Below are positions 31,841 to 41,889 of a stretch of 64,000 nt of DNA, one piece after another (position 1 is the stretch's first letter; each line of letters starts with the position of its first letter). The stretch comes from Romanomermis culicivorax (taxonomy: Eukaryota; Nematoda; Enoplea; Mermithida; Mermithidae), in the NCBI GenBank assembly GCA_963922205.1, contig CAWUHX010000077.1, forward strand, positions 992,001 to 1,056,000, written 5' to 3'. The notes under the pieces were generated by a model. It was not told the DNA's origin. It did not search any database and saw only the letters and a list, made by a program, of their open reading frames with translations. A program made the translations under genes and the position numbers.

Positions 31841-33502
31841 TTATTCGAGTTTGAATTTAACTTCAGCGATGAGCTGGTTAGGTTGCAGATGGATACCGTT
31901 TGCACTATTATTGACAAATAATAGTGGACATTTGCCTTCAGTTATGTTGATTATCGTAAGTTCGATCGGATATTCGCAGTTTTCATTTCCGAAGTTCACG
32001 GGTTGAACTATAACGCTTTTGAAGCTTTCGTTTGTGAAAGGAAAGATTTTTCCGTTAACCCACGTTTGACAATTCGGTTCTACGTAGCATGATGAGATAT
32101 TCAAAATCGGTAGCAATCTGTCGATTTTTACGATTTGCGTTTGACTTTGTCCCGTAGAAGTATTTGAAAATACTTTGTCGTAGGGCGTTTTTTCGATCGG
32201 TTTCAAAACTAGGTTTAGTTCTTGCTGAACGTCTCCGATTCTGATGAAATTTTCACTAAAGTTTATTACGGCTCGAACACTCGGATGCACTAGGAAATCG
32301 GTTCCTAGGAGGCATTGCTCTCCTGTTGTAGGTAGAATCCAGCATCGTACTAGATGCGTTCCGAAAGATGAACTGATTTTGAAGATTATCGGACCTCTGG
32401 CATCGATGATAGCACCGTCGGCTACTTTTATCTGCGCGGATGTTTCCAAAGTATCATAGTCAATCCCCAAAGAGCGTTGAGCTAGACATGAGGAAATGAC
32501 TGAACACTGAGCACCGGTATCGATTAACGCTTTCGTTGTGATTTTTCCGATTTCGGCATCGATATGAAAAGCACGAGTAGGAGCGTATAAGCTCAGAAGT
32601 TTGATATCTTTTTGCGAACATTCTTCAATTCGACACACGCTAGATCTTGCGATCCACGGTTCAGTAGGTTTTTCGATTGTGAAATCAGTGATTCCCGGAG
32701 CGACGAAGAAGTTTGTAGCTTTAGAAGCTTCTGTCGGTTCAAGCATATTAGCTGTACTGGTCGTCGGTTTCATCGGAACAAAAGTTGTAGGTGAGTTGGA
32801 CACCGTTTTGGTTTCTGATGACAAAACTTGTTGCGAAGATTTCGGAGAAGTTAGCTGAGTCTGTATAGACTGTGAGTTATTCATCGGATAGTAGTAGTGC
32901 TTCTCGATTATCTTTTCTTGTCGGGATTCGGAATCGCAAAGAGAAATGTTTGCAACATCTCTCTGATAGTTTCGATTATCGCGATTGAAAAATCGGTCAT
33001 TTCGGTCAAAATTTTGATTCTGATTGAGGGTGTAGTTACGCGTATTTTGTTGAAAACGAGGACGCCAATTATGGTTATTTTGCCATTGATGATTCGGTTG
33101 CTGTTGCCGAGGCTGAGAAGCCTGTGGTTTTAATTGATAGCATTCGGAGCTGTCGTGTTTACACTGACCATGATAGGTGCAATATTTTACTGGTCGTTCA
33201 CGTGACTGATTTCGTTGGAAGTTTCGATTCTGAGAGAAATCCCGTATAGGAATGTTTTCTCTGTTCCGAAAATTCGGACTCGTTCCGCGATCGAATCGCG
33301 ATCTTCGATTTTCGAAATTATTAGCATTTTGCGAATTTTCTCGGATTCCGAACTTTTCTAGGACTCGTTTTATGCTTTCTTCCAATTCTTTCGTCTTTGT
33401 TAGAGTCGAATTTTCTTGAAACCTCACACTATTTCGCTGTCTAGAGTCATCTCTGTTTGGGGATTGTTTTGGGATTATCTCTGAATCGAGGTTTCGAATC
33501 AT
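31841..33502 (-). CDS. Element B nucleocapsid-protease
   Basis: 553 residues. The N-terminal half is Asn/Arg/Gln-rich and includes a Cys/His cluster CTYHGQCKHDSSEC near 108-121, a divergent zinc knuckle. The protease has KALIDTGAQCSVIS near 324-337 and CLLGTDFL near 394. The frame is shifted +1 relative to gag and overlaps it by at least 56 nt (33447-33502). This may be programmed frameshifting, as known for Ty3, or an indel. It ends at a TAA in the same frame as RT. Confidence 0.85.
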   Translation of the reverse strand: MIRNLDSEIIPKQSPNRDDSRQRNSVRFQENSTLTKTKELEESIKRVLEKFGIRENSQNANNFENRRSRFDRGTSPNFRNRENIPIRDFSQNRNFQRNQSRERPVKYCTYHGQCKHDSSECYQLKPQASQPRQQQPNHQWQNNHNWRPRFQQNTRNYTLNQNQNFDRNDRFFNRDNRNYQRDVANISLCDSESRQEKIIEKHYYYPMNNSQSIQTQLTSPKSSQQVLSSETKTVSNSPTTFVPMKPTTSTANMLEPTEASKATNFFVAPGITDFTIEKPTEPWIARSSVCRIEECSQKDIKLLSLYAPTRAFHIDAEIGKITTKALIDTGAQCSVISSCLAQRSLGIDYDTLETSAQIKVADGAIIDARGPIIFKISSSFGTHLVRCWILPTTGEQCLLGTDFLVHPSVRAVINFSENFIRIGDVQQELNLVLKPIEKTPYDKVFSNTSTGQSQTQIVKIDRLLPILNISSCYVEPNCQTWVNGKIFPFTNESFKSVIVQPVNFGNENCEYPIELTIINITEGKCPLLFVNNSANGIHLQPNQLIAEVKFKLE

Positions 33503-34823
33503 CTCTGAAGCGCGACTGAGCTGGTTGCTCTTCCGACGAATTTTCGAGTGTATTAACCAGTATAGGTTGTTCTACTCTAACAGTTGACTGTTTATTCGCT
33601 CGCTGAATTTTCTGAACTTTCGCGACGGCTATAGCTAAGTCAGTGATCGTTTCTAGAGTACTCGCGTCAATTGAGACTCTGTAAATTTCCGGCATTTTCC
33701 AAAGAAAAGTTGTGATAACTTTTCTATGGCGATACTGAGCGCTTCTGTCATAGTACAGTAGATGTACGTAAGTACTGATTCGATTTAAGAAAGCTGACGG
33801 ATCTTCGGTTTCAAACGGAGCAATAGACTGGAGCTCGCATTGGAGCGTATCTTGGTCGCAATTCGGTGCATTCATACACATCAAAATCTGTTTCGCTTCA
33901 TCATAGGATCGGACATCTCTTATGGTGTTCAGGGCACCATCACAAGTCAAGTGACGCAAAGTGTGAAGTTTCACATACTCAGACGCATCAAGGCGGAACT
34001 CGTTTTCGAGCGCAATGAAGAATTTCAAAACTTGTTGATTTCGGGTCGAATTATCTAATTTTTGCGGCGCTATCTTTTTACAGATAGTCTTAATCCTCGT
34101 TTCATCATCGGCCAAAGATCTATGCACCTGAGAAGGTGGGATAGACGGAAAATTTATCTGAGAGTTTAGCGCGTTTAGCGCGTTAGAGCGGTCAAACGTT
34201 TGTGTCCGGATGATTAGATCATCATCATCGTCGATTATACTGCCAAAACTTAGTTGACTTTTTCGATCGCTAGTGGCGTTTTTCGGTTTTGTTGATTTCT
34301 GAGACTGAGCGTAAGAGCTCCTAGGTCTTGCGATATTTTCAATTTCAGGAACATTCGGTTTCGTTAGCTCTTCTTTCTGAGCTCTCATCGCTTCGATTTC
34401 GGTTTTAAACTCATCGAGAAGTTTTCATTGTTGAGTCGCTATTGTAACCATTTCGCTTAACGCGTTAGTAGCGTCGCCACGAAAATTTATCATTTCTGCA
34501 TCACATTTTTGCATTACGTCGATGTACGCATCATTATCGAAGATTTTTCGAGGATCGGTATCCTTCGGTTTCGGTTTTAAAAAGTTGAATTTTCGGTTTT
34601 TGACGATTTTCGGAGATAGAGATCGTGAAGTTTTTCGCGTTTTTAGCGGAGCGGACGTTTCTGGTAGATCGAAATTACGCTTATCTGCTTCGTAGAGAAG
34701 CGGTAGATTCGCGTTTTCGCAGTCGAAATTTTCGATTTCTAGATTAGCGGGATTCGCTAGTTTCTTGTAGAAACCTTTTTCGTAACCGAGCGCTGTAGAG
34801 CGACGCGTGCGGTTTTCTTCCAT
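33447..34823 (-). pseudogene. gag: Element B gag
   Basis: Starts at the ATG at 34823 (MEENRTRRST), 76 bases inside the LTR. An in-frame TGA at 34425-34427 splits it into 132 and 313+ residues. The second part contains the capsid-like region (LKFFIALENEFRLDASEYVK ... AFLNRISTYVHLLYYDRSAQ). The C-terminal RFRD repeats run out where the protease frame takes over. It assembles the particle in active relatives; this copy would need readthrough of the TGA. Confidence 0.8.
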
Positions 34824-34874
34824 TTTTCGGATTTTCGATTTTTCGCAAATTTTGGCGTTTCCTCAACCTTTAGA

Positions 34875-34893
34875 CGAGCTGGTACGGTCACCA
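34875..34893 (-). other. Element B primer binding site candidate
   Basis: TGGTGACCGTACCAGCTCG starts five bases inside the 5' LTR end. TGG fits a tRNA CCA terminus; the tRNA is not identified. Confidence 0.5.
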
Positions 34894-34898
34894 AATTA

Positions 34899-35488
34899 TG
34901 TCTTGCGTGAGAAAATAGAAGTGAATAGATGACGATGCAGACGAGAATTTAGCTGTGTAGCTTGACGATTTATCGCGCCTTTAGAAGAGACGTACGGAAC
35001 GTAGAAGAGCGTGCGGAACGCTATAGACGAAACACTCGGAGTGTTCAACGGAATCAACGCAACGATAGTCGAACGCAGGAGATTGACGGGCTCGTAGAGA
35101 GCGCTGTGTCAATTTATCCAGGGATCTTCGCTCAGGTCGTCAAAGGTTTTCGGATGCCGAAACTCGGGCCGTGCTATCTTAACCACTTAGGAGTTTCACT
35201 CGCTTACTCAAAGTATTTTCCAAATAGTTTGACTCAATCTAGAACACACTTTTCGCACGATTTACTAATGTACAAAACAGCCGCCTCACACCTTTTCAGA
35301 CAAACACAAAAAAAACACAACCGTTTGGCTACAGTACAACGCAATCTAATGAAAAACACTTTCATAATTTCTTCACGTTGTAGCCACGCCTCTTCGGTGG
35401 TCTCTTCACGATCTTTCTTATTCAAACTTGCCGATCTTTTTTCGCAAACGACACGAGCTTTACAACTACGCCAAATCGCTCCACAACA
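34899..35488 (-). repeat. Element B 5' LTR
   Basis: 590 bp, pair of 909-1498. It lies upstream of gag in the coding direction and should hold the promoter. Confidence 0.93.
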
Positions 35489-35492
35489 AAAG
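35489..35492. repeat. Target-site duplication of element B (right)
   Basis: AAAG, pair of 905-908. Confidence 0.85.
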
Positions 35493-36230
35493 TCTTTAGC
35501 ATTGGATAATTTCCTGGATTTTTGCTTCACAAAGTTTGTAGATTAGACTTCAAGTTTGAAAGTTTCATTTTTTGTGTTAACTTTAATAAATTAACGGCTT
35601 TTAAACTATTAGAATGGTTTAAAAAGCTCAAAAATACTTAAATAAAGATGTATGAAGATTTTCAAGCGAAAAAATGACTCGCGGAAAATGGGGAAAAAAA
35701 TTTTAACCAATTTATTCATTTGGTGCAAAGGCCCGGGGGAAAAACCAGTGTCCAGAATACGATTTCAGAAAAGCGCTGATCAATACTTTTTCTGTCTCTA
35801 AATTCGAAACAAAACCTTGTCTCAAGGTTAGTTTCTGACTTATTCAAAAATTCCAAATAAGTCACTTTACCATGGAAAAGTCAGAAAAAGACAGCGACGT
35901 TCCATTTTTTGATTCTGCTGATCAGCTGGAGCAGCATCAAATTTACATACAAAAATTATATGCGCGGAAAGCCCAAAATTTTTGTCCACTCTGATTTCAA
36001 ACCTGACAAACCGAAGGACGCGCTTTTTGATGGAGGGATAGTTTTTTGAGAATTCTATTGACTACAGTAAAACATGAAATAGATTCAGAAGTACTAAAAG
36101 TACCCGAGAATTATTGATTTTTGGCGAAGGCGGTCACATGACACCCAATGGCAGATTGAAAATACCGGTTGAAATAGCAATCATTGCTACACAGGTTCTT
36201 TATCTTGGTGTATACTTTTGCTTACAGGTG
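35493..36230. other. Right flank of element B, non-coding
   Basis: AT-rich DNA without a recognisable gene. A TTTTGCTTACAG acceptor-like site ends near 36229, directly before the next frame. Confidence 0.4.
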
Positions 36231-36504
36231 AGAATCATTGCTGGCCAGAGGCATCACAAAGTTTTGCCTCTATCTTTGCAGAAAGATTATCATTGAATGG
36301 CAGAGAAAATCGCCAGGAGACTATATTCAACAATGTAGAACCAACAAGTCCTTCAAATATGGATTCGGAAGTTGTAGACTCAAATTATCCTGTTCTTGGG
36401 GTCCTGAGGATGCCAAAGGGGTTGCATAGATCATGTGAGCTCCCAGATTCATTGTTTAAAGTTGTGAAATCTTATATCAGTGAACTTAACATCTATCCTA
36501 AGTG
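36230..36504 (+). other. Possible terminal exon, unknown protein
   Basis: A frame open from an acceptor-like TTACAG to a stop at about 36504, about 90 residues, including NVEPTSPSNMDSEVVDSNYP and SLFKVVKSYISELNIYPK. I do not recognise it. It could be a remnant of a host gene 3' exon or chance. No upstream exon was found. Confidence 0.25.
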
Positions 36505-36609
36505 AATGCCATGTGCTCCTCTGTTATGAACAAATTATACTTATGCAGAGTTCTATTTTTATTCTTGTAACTTAATCAAATTGTGCCATCAACTCAATGA
36601 AGTTTCTTA

Positions 36610-37060
36610 CATTCATTCTGCTGTTAGGCATCCTGTTGCTGGCAACGTCATGATCGGGAAGTCGACATGCAAATCAACAAAGTGGACAACGTGGATGCAT
36701 ATTGTCGACAATAGTTTTGATTCCACTGCCTTCTTCATGGTGGGATATGTGCAGCAAGTCGTACCTGTGTTGTGGATGATCGTAATAGTCATCTGGAGGG
36801 TAATCAGAGAAACCAAATGGGTAGACTGGGGGCAGTGGGCATCTCTGCGGTATGGCATGGGAAACTTTGTGTTTGCTGTGCGCGGTGCGGGAAAATTCGT
36901 GATTATACAAGGTATCCATTGATGGTGCCTCCAGTTTAACGTGTGAGGGCAGCCTACCGAAAACCAAAGCTGGTTCAGTTTCATGGAGAGTTTCGTTTGG
37001 GATATAAATATCATGCATCTCCTTGCTGTGAAACGGTAAGCTGTGAAACGGTAAGGTCAC
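36610..37060 (-). pseudogene. Degenerate retroelement-like ORF, unknown
   Basis: Two overlapping - strand frames of about 130 residues. The one with PLPPVYPFGFSDYPPDDYYD has biased, protein-like composition (Pro/Tyr/Asp/His). It lies downstream of the 37080-38085 ORF and may be the same decayed gene. The function is unknown. Confidence 0.3.
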
Positions 37061-37079
37061 CAGCAGTGGTCATGGTGTG

Positions 37080-38085
37080 GGCGGGTTGCGTGCAATGGAC
37101 GCGGCGGTGGTTGTAGAAATCAGTTGTTGCATCTGTTCGGCCGGGGCGGCAAAGTGCAGGTTTGTAGATTGAACTTGTTCTTGAATCTCACGTTGGATGC
37201 ATAATTGTTGAGCTTGTAATTGGTCAGAAATGGCGCCAATATTTTGATCGATTGTTTGAACAGTTGGGACGTTATTGGTGATTTGCGCAGCGGCAGCACT
37301 GAGTTGTTCTAATGCATCGCGTGCTTCAATCCGAAAATTGTGTACACTTTGTTTGTGTTTGTGATTGCTAAACTGCTGTGTTGATCACTTATGGATGCTC
37401 GGGTGGCTTTTGGGGCCTGCGGCGGATCAATATTGATGAAGGAGTCCGAAGAGTTGGTACGGGCAACAATTGTGTAATTGTTGGCATGCGCTGCAGTGCT
37501 GGGCAGCAGTATCTGAGATACGGCCGATGCGCTAGCACATGTGGCAGCCACAGTAGTTGAATTTTGACTGAGAGATGACGGCACATAGGAATTGGCTGGC
37601 GCGGACACACTGGAAATGAGCGGTACCTGTGCTGGAGCAGTCCCGTCTAACGCGGAGTTACTGAAAATATACAAGAGGGGGTTAGAGGGCGGGAGGCTTA
37701 CCGCAGGTAGCGCTGATGATTGCGTAATATTTGTAGTCAGTGGCGGCATTATTTGGTCAAAATTCAAAGCGTGGCACACGGCCATTGCTGCATTTGGCGA
37801 GCTTGATCCGGATGGGAGGTGTGTATGATCAGGCGGTATATGGCTTACTTTCGGCATCTTTTTTTGTAGAGTATAGGAGCCTTTTTTGTAACCTTGGGTG
37901 CAAATATGGCGTGGTCGATTTTTGCAATTGGAAACCCTGCTCAGATGCAGCACAATAGCATGGAAAGGAAGCGTGCAATCCAAACGGTCAATAATGTTAT
38001 ATCTGAAAGGTTGTCGGGGCTTGCTGATTTTGGCAGGAGTGGGAGTCCAGGGTTCGTCCTTAATGCATGTATTCCCAACACCCAT
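37080..38085 (-). pseudogene. Ser/Thr/Pro/Ala-rich ORF followed by a coiled-coil-like segment, possible gag remnant
   Basis: A 258-residue frame (38085-37309) rich in Ser, Pro, Ala and Asn with no catalytic motif. After a frame change the - strand continues with an Ala/Gln-rich helix-like stretch (LEQLSAAAAQITNNVPTVQT, then SDQLQAQQLCIQREIQEQ). Such layout occurs in retroelement gag proteins, but I cannot name the family. GTAAG donor-like sites lie within it (about 37697 and 37849), so a spliced host gene is the alternative. Confidence 0.35.
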
Positions 38086-38099
38086 GCTTACCCAATTAA

Positions 38100-38519
38100 A
38101 TTACTAAATGTACTTAAACCTGTCACAAATTACCCAACAGATTAAGGAAGATTAATTCCTTACTCTGTCTCCCAATTAAAATAAGAAAGAATAAAGGAGA
38201 GTTCTCTCCGAATTTTACCTGACGCAAAATATAAACACTTACTGATACAAAATGAGGCGGCAAGATAACAATCACTCTCAAGCACTACGAGAAAAATATG
38301 AAGAAAGAGGTGGGTGCACTGGGAGGCGGTGAGTACGCATAAAAATAAACAATGGTAAGTACATAAGAAAAAGTTAACACACAAGAGAGAGCAACCAAAC
38401 GCACACGATCTGACATGTGCTACAGTAAGATGACTGTCAATGGTCGGCATTGCTCACTCCAATTTGTACTTGCCGGCCTCTTACAAAAATTGATAAATTT
38501 TACAAATGACTAGCAAAAT
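38100..38519. other. Intergenic, no feature seen
   Basis: AT-rich sequence between the - strand ORF and the C1 pol remnant. No LTR pair could be matched to it by eye. Confidence 0.4.
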
Positions 38520-41500
38520 CGGCAGAAACACACTACAACAAAAACGATGAGAAAGAATTTAGGGAAGCTTTGTACAAGATCTTAGCTAAATCCAATATAC
38601 CTTCTGATCAGTTAGAACAAGCTTTAAAGTGTCTCCCGAAATAAAGAGACATATTTAGCTTGCCCAATGATCGGCCAACTACTACACCCTATTCGACTTG
38701 TGAAATTAATACAGGCAATGCAGCACTTGTGGCTAAACGCTACCACATTACAGCTATTAATTTAAGGCTGCATGTTTGTGAGTATGTGCAAGACATGCTA
38801 AAAAATGCTGTTATAGAACCATGAAAATCGCCCTGGGCAGCACCTTTATTTTTGGTAGGAAAAAAGGATGGTACCAAACAATCAGTAGTGGGTTTCAGGG
38901 GTATAAATGAAGTCACAAAGGATGACAAGTATCCCTTTCCTAGAATGGACGATTATCAAGACTGTTTAGGAAGAGCTAAATTTTATACCACCTTGGATCT
39001 AAAGTCAGGTTACTGGCAAGTCCATATGGATGAAGAATGGCTCAGTTGACCCTAAAACCAGAGAAGTGTGAATTCCTCCCTGAGAGAGTCTATTTTCTGG
39101 GACATGTTTTAAATTGCGATAGAGTTTCCCCAGATTTGAATAAGGTCAGAGCCATTAAGGAGTTTCCCTTTCCAGAATTTAAGAAAAAAATTCAAAGGTT
39201 TCTAGGAATGCTTCAATGGTGCAAAAAATTTATACTACGGTTAGCTAGACTAGTAGAACTTTTGTACAAGTTGACAAGAAAAAATTGTGTTCAGGAAATC
39301 ACATAGGTTCATCACCAGGATTTTTAAAGCCTAAAGGAGGCATTGTTGTCAGTGCCTTTTCTGAGGTACCCAGTTTTGGATGGGTCTGCCGACTATGTCC
39401 TTCAGACGGATGCCAGGGGAATGGCACTGGGAGCTGTTCTGTATCAGGAGACCAAGTCCGACCACTCGGTGATAGCCTATAATAGTAGGATTCTTAAAGC
39501 CGATGAAAAGAAATGGTCAGCCATGAAAAGGGAGTACCTGGCTATAGTCTATGGCATGAAGTTATATAAGCACAATGTGGTAGGTCATAAAGTAATCATA
39601 AGAATGGATCACAAGCCTTTGCTCTCAATGAAAGTAAATGCAATGACGGATAGTAAGCTTAGAGATGATATTCATTCATCTCACTGTTCAACCTTAAGCT
39701 AGAGTGTGTGCCTGGTAAACAGAATGCTATGGCAGATTTCCTCTCAAGGATGAATGAACCAGATGATCAAACCAAGAAAATAACGCAAAATGGGAACATA
39801 TGTTCTCCAAGGATAGCTGAGAGTCAGACCTGAAAGATCAGGAAGCACAGAAAATTGACAAACTCATCTCAATTTGCGAAAGAGAATCAGAATTCGGACA
39901 GATCAGAATCCTCAAGATATACTCTATTATATCCAGAGCTGAAAAGCAAGGATCAAATCTGGAATAATCAAATACTTGACACAATTCCAGAGTCACCCAG
40001 ATATATTCTGAAGAATCTGAGGGTGATCCAGAATCTACCTTGCCAGCAAACTTGATAAATGCCATCACTACAAGGAGCATGGTGAGTGAAGCAGAAAAAA
40101 ATAATCAGGCTCAAGTGCAGCCTGATGACAATCAAGGGCAAGTAAAAGAAAAAGAGAATAACCAGGAAAAAGGTAAGGAAAAAAGAGTAATGTGGTTATA
40201 TCCTGAAAAGGAACCAGAATTTAATTTGGCAGACCCAAAAGAAGATGAGCTGCCAAAAGGGCTAATCAGAGATGATCTCATGGTCCCCTTGTAGAGAAAC
40301 AATGAGGTATCAAAACCTTATTTTGATAGATTGGGTCTGAATGGGACTACCAAGTATCACAGTGGATTTTATATCCAGAATGAAGTGTTATACTGGGAAG
40401 CCAGACAGGGAACTGATGATCAAGTGGTCGTTCCATTTTGGCTCAAAGACAATACTTTACACCAGTATCACAGTGCCATTATAATGACTCATCAAGGGTG
40501 TGTGGGCAAAAAAAAAGTGGGTGGGCAAAAAAATAAAAAAAGTTGTGGAAGCTAATTTTTCATACAAAATATGCACAAAAATCATGAAAAAACCTGTCTT
40601 GGAAAAAGTTCAGGATGGGGATGTTTGGCAATTTTTTTTCGACCAAGAGAGGTGACCAGGATATCAGGCATGGGGCTTTACCCCCTACCCCCCCCCCCCC
40701 TTATGGGCATGTATGATCAGTGGACATAGTGGGTATATTTCCACTAAGGGAAAAGAGATGGTATATAGTAGTTTTTCAGGACTATTTTACAAAATGGTTT
40801 GAAGCTGAACTGATCACTAATCAGTTAGCTAGCACGGTTGTGGATAAATTCCTACAAGTCATTGTATTTAGACATGGGACTCCACTGAGGCTACTCAGCC
40901 ATAGAGGAGGTTGTTTCACCTCAGATCTAATGAAGAATATCTGCAAGTTATTAGAGTGCAAAAAATTTTTACAAGTGCTTACCATACCCGAGGAAATGGT
41001 ATGGTTGAAAGATTTAATCAGACACTCAAAAAAGCAGATCAGAAAAGCAGCAATTGAAAAAAAGACAACTGGTCAGGATATTTGAAACAGTGGTCTTTGC
41101 CTACAAAGCTACGCCACATGCAGCAACGGGTCAATCCCCATTTTCATTGCTTAGAGGTCATGAGGCAAACTTTGGGTTAAACTTTTGGAAAGCCTACGAT
41201 ATCATCATGCCAGATGTCAATGCAGAGGCATACAAATTTGTGTTGATACACCATCTAGCCAAACTTTATGAGGATATTGCAAAGAACATCCAGAGTGCTG
41301 CAGAAAAATCAAAGAAATACTTCAATAAAAAGTCCAAGGAACAAAAGTTCCAAGAAATTGACTGGGTTCTGCTGCAAGTAGATGAGCAGAAAAACTTAGG
41401 CCTCTCATGGTCCAGTCGGTTCATAGTTTCAGATGAATTACGAGTAGCAGAAAATATTGTCACCATTATCCTTTGGGACAAACCCCTAAATCCCAAAATT

Positions 41501-41533
41501 TTTTCAATCAGCAGGTTGAAATATTTTTGTTAG
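38520..41533 (+). pseudogene. pol: Element C1: decayed pol (RT-RNase H-integrase), relative of element B
   Basis: Starts with a pre-RT linker matching element B (IFSLPNDRPTTTP), then APLFLVGKKDGTKQ and TTLDLKSGYWQVHMDEE. At about 39033 the sequence jumps to LTLKPEKCEFLPERVYFLGH, so the RT part with the Tyr-x-Asp-Asp box is deleted. RNase H follows (LQTDARGMALGAVL, MDHKPLL), then ADFLSR. Integrase: zinc-domain His pair (HQYHSAIIMTHQG), an interrupting 210-bp segment, FQDYFTKW, then LLSHRGGCFTSDL where the second catalytic Asp is His, a frameshift before [11 protein letters not shown], and a C-terminal part to 41533. Several stops (38821, 39048, 39700, 40292). Clearly dead. Confidence 0.85.
40510..40719 (+). 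other. Non-homologous segment in C1 integrase with a 13-base poly-C run
   Basis: Replaces the stretch between the two halves of the integrase zinc/catalytic domain. It contains repeated AAAAAAA tracts and a run of 13 C at about 40688-40700. Probably an insertion or local rearrangement. Confidence 0.4.
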
Positions 41534-41889
41534 GAGACCACTAGGGTCTTGCCATGAATAGTGTGAGCCAATCAAGATGCGCCAGGCAAAGAAAAAGACA
41601 TAAATTCCAATATGGTGCATGCAGTTACAACCGGAGTGCAAAATCTCGCCATTTCATTGGGAAATTTGGCTCAGGGTGGATATCTGTGCAAATTTGCACT
41701 GAAATTGTGTATATATCTTGTGCGCTAGGTACATATTTTAAATTATGTTGTAAATTTATTAATATTTATTGTGTTTGTGTATTATTCATACTAATTTGGT
41801 TAAATTTCCCTCATATTTCAGACTTTGGGAAAAATTCTTCAGAATTTTATACCAAAGTGACAAACAAAAACTTTTCCAACTGAAAAGGA
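41534..41889. other. Spacer between C1 and C2
   Basis: AT-rich. It may contain LTR remnants, but no repeat partner was recognised. Confidence 0.35.

Larger units (their letters stand above)
909..35488 (-). mobile_element. Element B: Ty3/gypsy-type LTR retrotransposon with accessory exonuclease gene, split by a nested array
   Basis: Read on the - strand: 5' LTR (34899-35488), primer binding site, gag, protease, RT, RNase H, integrase, accessory gene, polypurine tract, 3' LTR (909-1498). Without the nested array and one target duplication (3810-26129) it is about 12.26 kb, long for this superfamily because of about 4 kb of accessory coding sequence after integrase. The domain order PR-RT-RH-IN places it in Ty3/gypsy (Metaviridae). 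The LTRs differ at about nine of 590 positions, mostly transitions, so the insertion is fairly recent. The coding frame is open over long stretches but carries several single in-frame stops, so this copy is probably not autonomous. Confidence 0.9.

Noticed and set aside
40681..40703. Poly-C run as a possible G-quadruplex regulator
   Set aside because: It is a single homopolymer run within a decayed integrase, without other G-tract spacing or conservation.
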